In this document: positions 9,022-19,340 of the stretch, one piece after another
Layout of the letters: the number at the start of each line of letters is the position of its first letter
Position numbering within the stretch: position 1 is the first letter of the stretch
Source of the DNA: Thermoactinospora rubra
GTDB lineage: Bacteria > Actinomycetota > Actinomycetes > Streptosporangiales > Streptosporangiaceae
Length of the DNA stretch: 64,000 nucleotides
Assembly (NCBI RefSeq): GCF_002093975.1
Contig: NZ_MSZZ01000005.1
Location: 248,001-312,000 of the forward strand
Direction of reading: 5' to 3'
Made by a program: the position numbers and the translations under genes
The notes under the pieces: generated by a model
Seen by the model: only the letters and a program-made list of their open reading frames with translations
Told to the model about the DNA's origin: nothing
Databases searched by the model: none

Positions 9022-10057
9022 ATGCAGCCACTATCCCCGCTTCGCGTCGCGATTGTCGCCCCGCCGTGGTACGACCTGCCGCCCCACGGCTACGGCGGCA
9101 TCGAGGCTCTGGTGGCCGATCTGGCCGGGGCCCTCGTCGAGCGTGGTCACGACGTCACGTTGATCGGCGCGGGTAAGGCCGACACCCCTGGCAGTTTCGT
9201 AGCCACCTACCCAACAGCCCCCTCGGATCGCATCGGCGAACCGTTGCCCGAGATCCTCCACGCGGCGGCGGCCGCTCGGGAGATCGCCAGGCTGAATCCC
9301 CACATCGTTCACGACCATACCCTCGCGGGGCCGCTGATGGCGGCGGCTCGCGCCGTGCCGACGCTGGTCACCGTGCACGGCCCGGTCGAGGGGGAGCTCG
9401 GCGACTACTACCGGGCCCTCGGCGACACCGTGTACCTGGCGGGGATCTCCGAGGCGCAGCGCACGCACGCCCCGGACCTGAACTGGGCGGGCGTGGTCTA
9501 CAACGGCATCGACGTCGGCACGTTCCCGTTCCGGCGGGACAAGGAGGACTGGGTGCTGTGGCTGGGCCGGTTCACCCCCGACAAGGGCCCCGATCTGGCC
9601 ATCGAGGCGGCCCGGGCCGCCGACCGGCGGATCGTGCTGGCCGGCAAGCTGACCGAGGACGCCGAGCGGCAGTACTTCGCCGAATGCGTCGAGCCGCTGC
9701 TGGGTCCCGGCGTGGAGTACGTCGGCGAGGCCGACGCCGACCGCAAGCGCGACCTGCTCGCGCGGGCCCGCTGCCTGGTCTTCCCCATCCAGTGGGAGGA
9801 GCCCTTCGGCCTGGTCATGGTCGAGTCGATGGCCTGCGGCACGCCGGTGGTGACCCTGCGGCGCGGGTCGGCGCCGGAGGTGGTGGAGGACGGCGTCACC
9901 GGCTTCGTCCTGCCGGACGCCGCGGGCATGCCCGAGGCGATCGAGGCGGCGGGGCGCCTCGATCCGTGCGCCTGCCGGGCGCACGTGGAGCGCCGCTTCG
10001 ACGTGCCGGTGATGGCCGAGGGCTACGAGCGGCTCTATCACCGGGTGCTCGACGAGG

Positions 10058-10077
<20 letters not shown>
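9022..10077 (+). CDS. GT-B glycosyltransferase, family 4
   Basis: This 351-residue retaining glycosyltransferase has the two Rossmann domains of family GT4. The N-terminal glycine loop is YGGIEALVADLA, the acceptor half carries VHDHTLAGP, and the nucleotide-sugar half has WLGRFTPDKGPDLAIEAA near residue 180 and the FGLVMVESMACGTPVV motif with its Glu-x7-Glu near residue 270. The ATG at 9022 follows a GGAGG site by six bases, so I reject the longer reading from 8896, which would run across the divergent promoter region. Its 3' end overlaps the convergent response regulator by 20 bases. Confidence 0.9.
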
Positions 10078-10719
<642 letters not shown>

Positions 10720-10723
<4 letters not shown>

Positions 10724-10763
10724 CCGGCCTCCTCCAGCGGGGTCATCCGGCCTCCTCCAGCGG
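10720..10763 (-). repeat. 23-bp-period tandem duplication at the kinase/regulator junction
   Basis: A 21-base block (10720-10740) recurs exactly at 10743-10763. Each copy encodes LEEAG, a TGA stop, a GGAGGAGG ribosome site and the ATGA overlap. One copy ends the kinase and the other starts the regulator, so a 4-base stop/start overlap appears to have been converted into a 19-base gap, with an eight-codon mini-frame (MTPLEEAG) between. Confidence 0.9.
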
Positions 10764-11864
10764 CAGCCTGGCGTGGACGCGGAAGCCGCCCGCGCCGGCG
10801 GGGCCGGCCGTCAGCGTGCCGCCCACGCTCGTCACCCGTTCCCGCATGCCGGCCAGGCCGAAACCGCCGCCCGGGCCGGACCCGCGCTCCGTGCCGTCGT
10901 CGGCGACGTCCACGACGAGCGCCCCGTCCTCGACGCCGATGCCGACGCGCACCTCGGCGGCGCCGGCGTGCCTGATGACGTTGGTCAGCGCCTCCTGGAC
11001 CACCCGGTAGGCGGTCAGCTGGAGCAGGGGCGGCACCGGCGCGTCGGGCGGCGGGAGGCTCAGCCGTACCCGGAGCCCGGCGCGGCGGGCCTGATCGGCC
11101 AGCTCCGCCAGCCGGTCCAGCCCCGGCTGGGGAGCCACGCCCTCGCCGCCGCGCAGGAGCTCCAGCGCGGCCCGCACCTGGGGCCTGGCCTTCTTGGCCG
11201 CCGCCCGCACCGCCTGCATGGCCGCGCGCGCCTGCTCGGGATCGCTGTCGAGGGCGTCGAGCGCCAGCCCGCTCTGCACGGTGATCGTCGCGATGGTGTG
11301 GGCGAGGACGTCGTGCACCTCGCGGGCCACGGCCAGCCGGTCCTCGGCCAGCCGCCGGGCCGCCTCGGCCCTGGCGTGTTCCACCCGCTCGTCGGCGGCC
11401 AGGCGGCGGGAGCGGGCGGCCGAGCCGAGCACGGCCATCCACGCCATGGCGGCGCTGGGCCCCAGGACCGGGAAGGACGTCCACGGCATCGGGTGCGGGG
11501 GCAGGGTGGGGATGAGCGAGGCCGCCCCGACCACGGCCATGCCGGTCGCCAGCGACCAGGGCGAGCGGCCGTAGGCGGTGATGGAGTAGCAGGCGGCGAA
11601 CAGCGGCAGGGCGGGGGCCAGGCCGGGATACCCGGCGGCGTTGTAGGCGAGGGACGCGGCCAGCCCGGCCAGCGCGGCCAGGAGCGGAGCGCGGCGGCGG
11701 GCGACCAGCGGCGCGCTCGCGGCCAGGGCCAGGGCGTAGGCCCACGGGGCGGGGGGATGCGGCCGGACCGTGGCGGCCAGCTCGGTCGCCACCCCGATCA
11801 CGGTGATGGCGCCCACGGCTGCCGTGAGCGCCTGGTCCACGCGGGTCTCCTGCCACGGCCTCAC
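10743..11864 (-). CDS. NarL-family sensor histidine kinase
   Basis: This 373-residue sensor kinase has four or more N-terminal hydrophobic helices (residues 10-150). A HisKA_3 dimerisation helix follows with the phospho-acceptor His in VAREVHDVLAH, then an HATPase domain with the N-box ALTNVIRHA and the glycine motif GGGFGLAGM. There is no extracellular loop of note, so it likely senses membrane state or a membrane-inserted compound. I chose GTG 11864 because it begins just before the first transmembrane helix; longer readings run into the permease frame. It follows the ABC permease by 26 bases and is coupled to the regulator downstream. Confidence 0.9.
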   Translation of the reverse strand: MRPWQETRVDQALTAAVGAITVIGVATELAATVRPHPPAPWAYALALAASAPLVARRRAPLLAALAGLAASLAYNAAGYPGLAPALPLFAACYSITAYGRSPWSLATGMAVVGAASLIPTLPPHPMPWTSFPVLGPSAAMAWMAVLGSAARSRRLAADERVEHARAEAARRLAEDRLAVAREVHDVLAHTIATITVQSGLALDALDSDPEQARAAMQAVRAAAKKARPQVRAALELLRGGEGVAPQPGLDRLAELADQARRAGLRVRLSLPPPDAPVPPLLQLTAYRVVQEALTNVIRHAGAAEVRVGIGVEDGALVVDVADDGTERGSGPGGGFGLAGMRERVTSVGGTLTAGPAGAGGFRVHARLPLEEAG

Positions 11865-11890
11865 CCGCGCAGGATAGATCGCAGAAGAGA

Positions 11891-12604
11891 TCACCGCAGC
11901 CGCCGGTAGGCCAGCAGCGCGACGGCGCCCAGCAGGGCCGTCCAGGCGGCCAGGATCCCGATCGCCGGCCACAGCGCGGGCGCCGGTCCGAGGAGCTGCC
12001 AGCCCAGGTCGGCCAGGCGGTTGGAGGGCAGCCAGCCGGAGACGGCGCGGAAGGATTCCGGCAGCTGCGCGGGCGGGATCCACAGGCCGCCCACGGCCGA
12101 GGTGACCATGTAGAGCCCGTAGCAGACGACGTAGGAGGCGTCGGCGTTGACCGCGTAGCCGATCGCCACGCCGAGGGCGGCGAACGGCGCGGTGCCCAGC
12201 CACATGGCGGCCACGAGCGCGGTCCAGTGGGCGGCGTCGAGCCGTACGCCCTTGACGAGCGCGGCGGTCAGGCAGACGGCGAGGATGGCGGGCAGCGCGG
12301 TGGCGATCCCGGCGGCGGTCTTGGCGGCGAAGACCTGCCAGGCGGGCACGGGCATGGCCCGCAGCTGGGTCAGCCAGCCGAGCTCGCGCTCCTGGGCGAT
12401 GCGCGGGCCCGTGGTGGACAGCACCGCCCAGATGGCGCCGTAGGCGGACATGGCGACCATGAGGTCGCCGGGAACGCCGGGGCCGTGCCCGAACAGGGTG
12501 GCGAACAGCAGGTAGAAGCCGATGGGCGTGGCCACGGCCAGCGCCAGGTAGCGGGGGTCGCGCAGGGCCCGGACGATCTCCAGGCGGACCAGGATCGCGT
12601 TCAT
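11891..12604 (-). CDS. ABC-2 type transporter permease
   Basis: This 237-residue integral membrane protein has about six hydrophobic helices and the ABC-2 permease layout (VRLEIVRALRDPRYL at the cytosolic N-terminus, WLTQLRAMPVPAWQVFAAK after helix 2). It would form the membrane part of a homodimeric exporter with the ATPase encoded just upstream. Its ATG overlaps the ATPase stop (ATGA). The downstream two-component genes suggest drug- or membrane-stress-inducible export, but the substrate is not evident. Confidence 0.88.
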   Translation of the reverse strand: MNAILVRLEIVRALRDPRYLALAVATPIGFYLLFATLFGHGPGVPGDLMVAMSAYGAIWAVLSTTGPRIAQERELGWLTQLRAMPVPAWQVFAAKTAAGIATALPAILAVCLTAALVKGVRLDAAHWTALVAAMWLGTAPFAALGVAIGYAVNADASYVVCYGLYMVTSAVGGLWIPPAQLPESFRAVSGWLPSNRLADLGWQLLGPAPALWPAIGILAAWTALLGAVALLAYRRLR

Positions 12605-13488
12605 GCGGCCGTGCCTTTCTCGGGCTCCTCGGTCAGCATCAGGAAAGACTCGTCCAGGGACGCCGGGCTGACGCGCAGGTCGCGCCAGTCCAGCGGCGCC
12701 AGCGCGCGCACGGTGGCGTCGCAGTCGGCGGTGTGCAGGGTGACGCGCTCGCCCTCGGCCTCGACCCGGGTGACGCCGGGCAGCGCGGCCAGGCCGTCGT
12801 GGGGACCGGGGCGGGTCAGGCCGACGGTGCCGCCTCCGGCCAGGCGGCGGATCTCGGCCGGGGTGCCGTCGGCGACGATCCGGCCGCGCGCCATCACGAC
12901 CACGCGCGTGGCGTTCTGGTCGACCTCGTCGAGGTAGTGCGTGGCGAACAGGACGGTGCGGCCCGTCGCGGCGAAGGCCCGCATCGCCGCCCAGAACTCC
13001 ACCCTGGCCTTGACGTCCAGCGCCCGGGTGGGCTCGTCCAGCACGAGCACGTCGGGGTCGGCCACGACCGCGACCGCGAAGCGCAGCCGCTGGGCCTGCC
13101 CGCCCGACAGTTTGTCGACGCGGCGAGCGGCCAGGCCGTCGAGCCCCGCCAGGCGCAGCGCCCGCTCGGCGGGCAGCGGGCGGGGGTAGCAGCGCCGGGC
13201 CAGCTCGACCAGCTCGCCGACCTTGACGCCGGGCATCATGCCGGTGTCCTGGAGCATCGCGGCGATCCTGCCCTCGGCGACCGCCCGCGACGGCTCTGCG
13301 CCGCACACGGCGACCCGTCCGGCGTCGGGAGCCGTCAGGCCGAGCAGCATGCCGATGGTGGTCGACTTGCCCGCGCCGTTGTGGCCCAGGAGCGCGACGG
13401 TCTGGCCCGGCCGCACCTCCAGGGACACCTCCTGTACGGCGCGCACCGCGCCGTACGACTTGCTGACTGCGTGAAGGCTGATGGACAT
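12601..13488 (-). CDS. ABC transporter ATP-binding protein
   Basis: This 295-residue ATPase carries Walker A GHNGAGKST near residue 36, the Q-loop MLQDTG, the signature LSGGQAQRL near residue 129, Walker B VLVLDEPT and the switch His (ATHY). The roughly 70-residue C-terminal extension ending in DESFLMLT is typical of drug or lipid exporter ATPases of the DrrA/CcmA type. It is the first gene of the exporter-kinase-regulator operon, with the permease overlapping by 4 bases. Confidence 0.93.
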   Translation of the reverse strand: MSISLHAVSKSYGAVRAVQEVSLEVRPGQTVALLGHNGAGKSTTIGMLLGLTAPDAGRVAVCGAEPSRAVAEGRIAAMLQDTGMMPGVKVGELVELARRCYPRPLPAERALRLAGLDGLAARRVDKLSGGQAQRLRFAVAVVADPDVLVLDEPTRALDVKARVEFWAAMRAFAATGRTVLFATHYLDEVDQNATRVVVMARGRIVADGTPAEIRRLAGGGTVGLTRPGPHDGLAALPGVTRVEAEGERVTLHTADCDATVRALAPLDWRDLRVSPASLDESFLMLTEEPEKGTAA

Positions 13489-13566
13489 GCACCGAGCATG
13501 CGGCCGGGGCCGCCGCCCGGTCGTCAGCCGGTGACGGTGTCCGCCGTACTCAAATCGTGGTACGGC

Positions 13567-13827
13567 TCAGCGGACCGGGCTGGCGTACTGGGCCACGTCC
13601 GCCGCGCCGTCCTCGATCAGCTTCGCGGCCAGGTCCGACAACGCGCGCCCGACCGCCAGCTCGTCCCCGATGGCCGGCACCGGGCGGTCGCTGGGGTTGC
13701 GCCGGGCGTGGGCGACGCTCTCGTGCCGCATCCCGTCCTCGGTGATCAGCATCGCCCTGGCCGTCGTGATGGTGTCGCTGTCATCCTCGGTGATGGCGAT
13801 CTGCACGTTCCACTGCTTCTGTTCCAT
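13567..13827 (-). CDS. DUF1876 small protein
   Basis: This 86-residue protein matches the DUF1876 family of small actinobacterial proteins. It starts KQWNVQIAITEDDSDTITTARAML and contains the conserved GDELAVGRALSDLA block. Function is unknown, though several family members are stress-induced. Of two in-frame ATGs (13836 and 13827), the second is better placed, about nine bases after a GGGAG site; the first directly abuts that site. It is the only gene between the exporter operon and the sugar kinase. Confidence 0.85.
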   Translation of the reverse strand: MEQKQWNVQIAITEDDSDTITTARAMLITEDGMRHESVAHARRNPSDRPVPAIGDELAVGRALSDLAAKLIEDGAADVAQYASPVR

Positions 13828-13883
13828 GGTGACCATCTCCCTGCTTCGAGACTGCGCCCGTGCGGCGGCGCGGGTCAACCCGG

Positions 13884-14801
13884 CTAGCGGCGCACCCCGT
13901 CCGCGGCCGGCTCCAGCAGCTCCAGGTCGGACCGGGTGGGCAGGCTCTCCCAGTCGCCCTGGGAGGTCACGGCGAACGCCCCGGCGGCGCAGGCGGTGCG
14001 CAGCCGCTGCTCGGGGTCGGCCCCGGCCAGCCACTCGGCCAGCCAGCCCGCCGCGAAGGCGTCGCCCGCCCCGACCGGGTCCACCTCGGTCACCCGGTAC
14101 GGCTCGGCGTGCCGGACCCGGCCGCCGGCGTGCTCGGCCGCGCCCCGGGCGCCGAACTTGAGCACCACGTGCGCGGGCCCGAGGTCCTGCGGCCGGTCGC
14201 CGATGAGCGCCGCCTCCGCCTCGGTGGCGAACAGCACGTCCACCTCACGGACCGCCTCGCGCAGCCACGCGCCGGCCTCCTGCGGCGACCACAGCGCCCG
14301 CCGGTAGTTCACGTCGAGCGACACCGTCACCCCGGCCGCCCGCGCCTCCTCGATCGCGTGCCGTACGGCGTCGCGGGCGGTGGCCGACAGGGCGGGGGTG
14401 ATGGCCGAGACGTGCAGCACCCGGGCGGACCGGATCAGCTCGGGGTCCAGGTCGGCGGGCGACAGCCGCGAGCCCGCGCTGTCCCTGCGGTAGTAGCGCA
14501 CGTCGATCATGTCGGCCGTGCGCCTGCCCTTGATCATCAATCCGGTCGGCGCGGAGGGATCGACGACGGCATGGGTGCGCACCCCCTCGCCGCGCAGCGT
14601 GGCCGCGACCAGCGTGCCGAACTCGTCGTCGCCCACGCGGCCCACCCAGGTGGCGGTGGCGCCCAGGCGCGTGACGCCGATGGCCACGTTGGACTCCGCG
14701 CCGCCGATGCCCAGCTCGAAGTCGCGGGCGAAGCGCATCGGCCCGGTGCGGCGCGCCGAGAACAGCGCCATGGTCTCGCCGAAGGTGATCAGATCGGTCA
14801 T
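13884..14801 (-). CDS. PfkB-family sugar kinase (2-keto-3-deoxygluconate kinase-like)
   Basis: This 305-residue ribokinase-fold enzyme has the N-terminal PfkB signature (GGAESNVAIGVTRLGA near residue 33) and the C-terminal signature with the catalytic Asp (DPVGAGDAFAAGW near residue 253). The opening ITFGETMALFSA and the YYRRDSAGS segment are typical of KDG kinases, which phosphorylate 2-keto-3-deoxygluconate in the Entner-Doudoroff or uronate routes. Other ketose-type substrates are possible. Its ATG overlaps the upstream gene's stop (ATGA). No partner of the uronate pathway lies beside it. Confidence 0.85.
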   Translation of the reverse strand: MTDLITFGETMALFSARRTGPMRFARDFELGIGGAESNVAIGVTRLGATATWVGRVGDDEFGTLVAATLRGEGVRTHAVVDPSAPTGLMIKGRRTADMIDVRYYRRDSAGSRLSPADLDPELIRSARVLHVSAITPALSATARDAVRHAIEEARAAGVTVSLDVNYRRALWSPQEAGAWLREAVREVDVLFATEAEAALIGDRPQDLGPAHVVLKFGARGAAEHAGGRVRHAEPYRVTEVDPVGAGDAFAAGWLAEWLAGADPEQRLRTACAAGAFAVTSQGDWESLPTRSDLELLEPAADGVRR

Positions 14802-15907
14802 GTCCGCGAGCTTCCCACACGGGTGAGGACCTCGTGCCCGTCGCCGGGGGCCAGGAACGCCAGCAGCCGCCGGGCCTCGGCGACGGCCGCCTCCAGGTCG
14901 CCGGGGGCGAAGGACCGCCACTGGTGGATCGTGAGCGTGGTCGTGCCGCCGGCGCGGCTCGTGGTCCAGTCGCCCATGGTGAAGCCGTCGACGAGAATGA
15001 GCCGCCACATCACGTTGGCCTTGACGAAGGCGGGCGAGACCTCCTTCAGCGCGGTCTCGGTGAGGACCCGGGAGCGGTCGTCGTGCGACAGGAAGAGGTT
15101 GTCGAAGTCGTACATGAGCCGCACGGGGACCGGCAGATCGGGGTCGGGCCGGGCCGCGTCGGGCAGGTCGTACAGCACCCGGCCCTCCTCGTCGCGGAAG
15201 CGGGGCAGGTCCATGCCGTCCACGACCTCCTTCAGCCGGGTGAGCCCCGACCAGGTCTGCACGTCCTTGACCGAGGCGGGGCCGAAGGCGGCCAGGTAGC
15301 GCCGCACCAGCTCGGCCGGGGTCATGGGCGGCGCCTCCAGGCCCAGCCAGTGCTCGGCGCTGGTGTGGGCGACGGGGCCGCTCCTGCCCCACAGCCCGCG
15401 CGGCGGCACCTGGACCAGCGGCACGAGCCAGCGCACGCCCTGCCCGAGCGCGTGCGGGTCGTTGCCGGGCCACCGGGCGGCCAGCGCCTTGCCGAGCTCG
15501 GCGAAGGTCATCGGCCGCTCCTCGACCAGGGCTCGGCCCACGGCGGCCAGCTCCTCCAGGTCCACCCCGGCCAGGCGCCTGCCGAAGGTCGTGCGGGTCA
15601 TCCGGGCGATCACCGGCTCCAGCAGGGGCCGCATCGCCAGGCAGTCGCGCGCGGTGACCAGGTGGATGGTGCCGCGCTGGAGCGCGATGCGGACCAGCCG
15701 CCGCGTCTCCAGCAGCCGGGAGGCCTCCTCGGCGCGGAAGCCCTCGATGCGGTTCCACAGGCCGGTGTACCAGCTGTGCGGGGTCTGCGCCTGCAGCCCG
15801 GCCAGGTGCTCGACCATCTCCGGCGTGGACATGCCGGCCCGCTCGACGAGCCATTGCCGCCGGAGCGTGGCCCGGTTGAGCGCGCGCCGGGTGAGGAGGG
15901 GGTCCAT
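14798..15907 (-). CDS. Winged-helix DNA-binding protein (HTH_42 / YcaQ-like)
   Basis: This 369-residue protein belongs to the winged-helix family related to YcaQ/AlkZ, some of whose members are DNA glycosylases that unhook crosslinks. Recognisable stretches are RRQWLVERAG with HLAGLQAQTP near the N-terminus, TRDCL-like RDCLAMRPLLEP in the middle and LMYDFDNLFLSHDDRSR in the C-terminal half. The QxQ motif reported as important in AlkZ/YcaQ enzymes is present as QAQ in LAGLQAQTP, but I cannot show catalysis. Coupled to the sugar kinase by a 4-base overlap, although the functions look unrelated. Confidence 0.8.
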   Translation of the reverse strand: MDPLLTRRALNRATLRRQWLVERAGMSTPEMVEHLAGLQAQTPHSWYTGLWNRIEGFRAEEASRLLETRRLVRIALQRGTIHLVTARDCLAMRPLLEPVIARMTRTTFGRRLAGVDLEELAAVGRALVEERPMTFAELGKALAARWPGNDPHALGQGVRWLVPLVQVPPRGLWGRSGPVAHTSAEHWLGLEAPPMTPAELVRRYLAAFGPASVKDVQTWSGLTRLKEVVDGMDLPRFRDEEGRVLYDLPDAARPDPDLPVPVRLMYDFDNLFLSHDDRSRVLTETALKEVSPAFVKANVMWRLILVDGFTMGDWTTSRAGGTTTLTIHQWRSFAPGDLEAAVAEARRLLAFLAPGDGHEVLTRVGSSRT

Positions 15908-15918
15908 GGGGGATCACC

Positions 15919-18900
15919 CTAGCCGCACTGGCCAGGCAGGTAGCCGGCCTCGGGGATCCACTCCCGCCACTCGGCCTCGCCGAAGGCCCCGCCCGCCCGC
16001 GCGCACACCGCCTCCACGGCCAGGGCGGGGTCGACGGGCGCCTCCTGCACCGCGCCGTCGGCGAGCACGCCGCGCAGGCGCCGCCCGTCGGGGCTGAAGG
16101 CCAGCTCCCTGGAGTACTGGCCGATCGGCACCCGGCCGACCTCGCGCAGGCTCGCCACCTCCCACAGGCTGACCCACTGGCCGTCGACCGCCAGCAGGCG
16201 GCCGTCGGGGGAGTAGCGCAGCGCGCCCACCTGGCCGTCGCCGATCACGACCGTTCCCGCCGCCCGGCCCGAGGTCAGGTCCCACAGCCTGACCCGGCCG
16301 GACTCCAGGCCGTATGCCACCGACCGGCCGTCGGGGGAGAAGGCCACCGAGGTGGGCGTCAGCCGCCGGACGTCGGCGGGGTCGCGGGTGATCCGCCCGC
16401 TCGCCAGGTCCACCAGGTCCGCGCCGACCGCGAGCGTCCCGCCGTCGGGGGAGAAGGCCAGCACCAGGCCGGTGAGGCCCGCCACCGAGCGCAGCAGGCG
16501 GCCCGCGCGCACGTCCCACACCTGCACGTCGGCCGGCCCGGCGGCGGCCAGCAGGCGGCCGTCGGGCGACAGGGCGATGGCCTGCCGGTCGCCGCCCGCG
16601 TCGAGCGCGGCGATGCGGCTCCTGGTGTCCACCCGCCACACCGTGACCGGGTCTCCCGCGATGGCCATGACGGCGCCGTGGGCGTCGAAGGCGGGCGCGC
16701 CGCGGGCCTCGATCGTGCCCAGCGGGCGGCGCTCCTCGGCGTCGGTGAGCTGGATGGCGGCCCCCGTCTCGGCGGCGGCCACCCGCCCGTCGGCCGAGAG
16801 CGCGGCCACGGAGCTGTCGAGCACCGGCGCCACCGGGTCGGGCCGGTCCACGGCGGCCGACACGTCGAGCGACACCACGCCGCCGTCGCCCGTCAGGTAC
16901 AGCAGCCGCCGCCCGTCGGGGGAGAAGGCGTAGTCGCCGGTCGCCCGGCGCGTGGGATAGGTCGCCAGGATGTGGCGGTCGGCCAGCCGCCACAGGTCCA
17001 CGCCGTCGCGTCCCTCCACGGCCAGGAAGCGGCCGTCGCGGCTGAACACCGGCGGGTGCGGGGCGGTGGCCCGCAGGATGTCGCCCTCGGCCCGGCCGGT
17101 GGCGGTGTCGACCAGCGTGGTGCCGCGGCTGCCGACGATCGCCAGCAGCCGTCCGTCGGCGCTGAAGGCCGCCGGGGGAGCGCCCGCGTCCTCGGTGACC
17201 GGCGGGTCCACCCGGCCGGTGTAGGTTCTGGTACGGCTGCGCAGGTCCCACAGCTCCACGCGCCCCGAATGGTCGGCGAGCGCGGCCCAGCGCCCGTCGC
17301 CGGACACGGTCAGCTGCCGGTCCCCGGCCTCCAGCACCGCCGCGCCGTCCCCGAGGGAGTGCAGCACGGTCCGGCCGGACCGGTGGATCGCGGCCCAGCC
17401 GGGGGCGTCGAAGAGCGTGACGCCGTCGCCGGCCGGAAGAGCGGCGCCCGCCTGCCGCCCGCCGGCCAGGTCGAAGACGACCGTGCGCCCGGCCCGCACC
17501 CCGGCCGCGCGCCGCCCGTCCGGGCTCAGCTCCGACGGCTCGGCCAGGTCCGGCGGCAGGGTGTGGCGGGCGGTGCGCTCGCCGGTGCGGGCGTCGAACA
17601 GGGTCACCTCCTCGCCCGCCCACTTGATCAGGGCGTCGCCGCGCGAGGACAGGCGGTAGTGGGCGGCGGTGTCGGCGTGCGGATCCGCTACGACGGCCAG
17701 CTCCGGCTGGGCGAGGGAGCGCTGGAGCGCGGCGCGCGCCTCGAACACCGGCGACAGCTTCCAGGCCGCCACGCTCAGCCGCATCGCCGCTCGCGGATCG
17801 CTCGCCCGGACGCTCTCGGCCCGCGCGGCCACCGCCCTGGCGTTCGCCGCGGCCAGCTGCGTGCCGAGCTGGTCGCGCTGCCGCATGACGGTCACGCCGG
17901 CGGCGACGCTGACGGCCAGCATCGCGGCCATGCCCGCGGTGACCAGCGCCCTGACCCGGCCGCGCCGCCGGGAGGCGGCCGAGCAGGCGGCCAGGAACTC
18001 GCGCTCCAGCCGGTTGGGCGCCAGGTGGCGGCGGCCGGTGGCGGCCCAGGTCAGCGTCTCCTCCAGGGCCGAGCCGTGCAGCAGGTCGGCCCTCCTGCGG
18101 CCGCGCTCGTGCCAGTGGCGGGCCGCGGCGCGCAGCCGCCGGTGCGTCTCCAGGCCCGCCCGGTCGTCGCGCAGCCAGGTCCGCAGCCGCGGCCAGGCGT
18201 GGTACAGCGCCGCGCTGGCGGGCGCGACCGTGTCGCCGCCCACCGCGACGAGCCTGCCGGTCTCGGTCTCGACCGGCTCGACGGCGACGCTCCGCCGTAC
18301 CAGCAGACCGGCCGCCACCAGCCGGTCGACCAGCTCGGCGTCCTCGGTCTCGGCCAGCGGCATGGGGCGGACCGAGCCGTCCTCGGCCATCCGCAGCAGC
18401 AGCTCCGGCAGGGCCTCCTGCTGGCGGGGCGGCAGCGAGGCGTACAGCTCCTCGGCCACCTCGCCCAGCGGCCTGGGGGCCGCCAGGCCGGGCGGCGGGC
18501 GCAGCGCCACCTCGGCCCGCTCGCGCGGCTCCGGGCTGCCCAGCAGGTTCAGCAGCAGCTCGTGGGCCTGGGGCCGGTCGGCGGGGTCCTTGGCCAGCGC
18601 CCGGGCGACCAGGTCGCGCAGCGGCTGCTCCAGCGGGCTCAGGTCCGGGTCGAGGGTCAGCACCCGGTGCATGACCCCGCCCAGGCTCTCGGCGTGGAAG
18701 GGGTCCTGTCCCGTGGCGGCGTAGAGGATCACCCCGCCCCAGGCGAACACGTCGGCCGGCGGCCCGGCCCTGTTCCCGGTGAACACCTCCGGCGCCATGT
18801 AGGCCGGCGTGCCCCCCAGGAAGCCGGTGCTGGAGGTCTGCCCCGACCTGGCCACCCCGAAGTCGATCACGCAGGGGCCGTCCGGGCCGAGCAGCACGTT

Positions 18901-19308
18901 CTCCGGCTTCAGATCGCGGTGCACCACGCCCGCCCGGTGCACAGCGGCCAGGGCCGTCGCCAGCGCGGCGGCCAGCCGATGCAGCGCGTCCCCGTGGTAG
19001 GGCCCGTGCCGCTCGACCGCCTGCCGCAGGCTGGGCCCCTCGACGAACTCGCTCACGATGTACGGCTGGGCCGCCTCCAGGCACACCTCGACGACCCGGG
19101 CCGTGCAGAAGGACGCCACGAGCCTGGCCGCCCTGGCCTCCTTGGCCAGTTGCTCCGGCACGCCGCCGTGGAGCACCTTGACGGCGTACCTCAGCCCCTG
19201 CTCGTCGTAGGCGTCGTAGACCACGCCCTGGCCGCCCGCGCCGAGCCGGCCTGCCAGCCAGTAGCCGCCAAGCCGTTGGGGGTCGCCGGGGAGCAAGCGC
19301 ATCGTCAC
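15919..19308 (-). CDS. Membrane Ser/Thr protein kinase with WD40-like sensor
   Basis: This 1,129-residue receptor-like kinase has an N-terminal kinase domain with every key residue: glycine loop GAGGQG at 24-28, Lys44 in YAVKV, HRD Asp132 followed by LKPEN, DFG Asp149 and APE at 172-174. A linker with an nSTAND-style charged helix follows, then one hydrophobic helix near residues 455-475, then about fourteen WD40-like blades (repeated FSPDGR/LSPDGR motifs) that should form one or two extracellular propellers. It would phosphorylate cytosolic targets in response to a bound ligand. A shorter paralogue with a dead kinase site lies at 37201-39582. Confidence 0.92.
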   Translation of the reverse strand: MTMRLLPGDPQRLGGYWLAGRLGAGGQGVVYDAYDEQGLRYAVKVLHGGVPEQLAKEARAARLVASFCTARVVEVCLEAAQPYIVSEFVEGPSLRQAVERHGPYHGDALHRLAAALATALAAVHRAGVVHRDLKPENVLLGPDGPCVIDFGVARSGQTSSTGFLGGTPAYMAPEVFTGNRAGPPADVFAWGGVILYAATGQDPFHAESLGGVMHRVLTLDPDLSPLEQPLRDLVARALAKDPADRPQAHELLLNLLGSPEPRERAEVALRPPPGLAAPRPLGEVAEELYASLPPRQQEALPELLLRMAEDGSVRPMPLAETEDAELVDRLVAAGLLVRRSVAVEPVETETGRLVAVGGDTVAPASAALYHAWPRLRTWLRDDRAGLETHRRLRAAARHWHERGRRRADLLHGSALEETLTWAATGRRHLAPNRLEREFLAACSAASRRRGRVRALVTAGMAAMLAVSVAAGVTVMRQRDQLGTQLAAANARAVAARAESVRASDPRAAMRLSVAAWKLSPVFEARAALQRSLAQPELAVVADPHADTAAHYRLSSRGDALIKWAGEEVTLFDARTGERTARHTLPPDLAEPSELSPDGRRAAGVRAGRTVVFDLAGGRQAGAALPAGDGVTLFDAPGWAAIHRSGRTVLHSLGDGAAVLEAGDRQLTVSGDGRWAALADHSGRVELWDLRSRTRTYTGRVDPPVTEDAGAPPAAFSADGRLLAIVGSRGTTLVDTATGRAEGDILRATAPHPPVFSRDGRFLAVEGRDGVDLWRLADRHILATYPTRRATGDYAFSPDGRRLLYLTGDGGVVSLDVSAAVDRPDPVAPVLDSSVAALSADGRVAAAETGAAIQLTDAEERRPLGTIEARGAPAFDAHGAVMAIAGDPVTVWRVDTRSRIAALDAGGDRQAIALSPDGRLLAAAGPADVQVWDVRAGRLLRSVAGLTGLVLAFSPDGGTLAVGADLVDLASGRITRDPADVRRLTPTSVAFSPDGRSVAYGLESGRVRLWDLTSGRAAGTVVIGDGQVGALRYSPDGRLLAVDGQWVSLWEVASLREVGRVPIGQYSRELAFSPDGRRLRGVLADGAVQEAPVDPALAVEAVCARAGGAFGEAEWREWIPEAGYLPGQCG

Positions 19309-19340
19309 TGCAGCTTAGATGCGCTCACAAGGTCGTTTGT

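Noticed and set aside
6768..9176. An 802-codon plus-strand frame opposite the debranching gene
   Set aside because: Mirror frame rich in His, Arg and Gln without domains; it would also cover the divergent promoter region.
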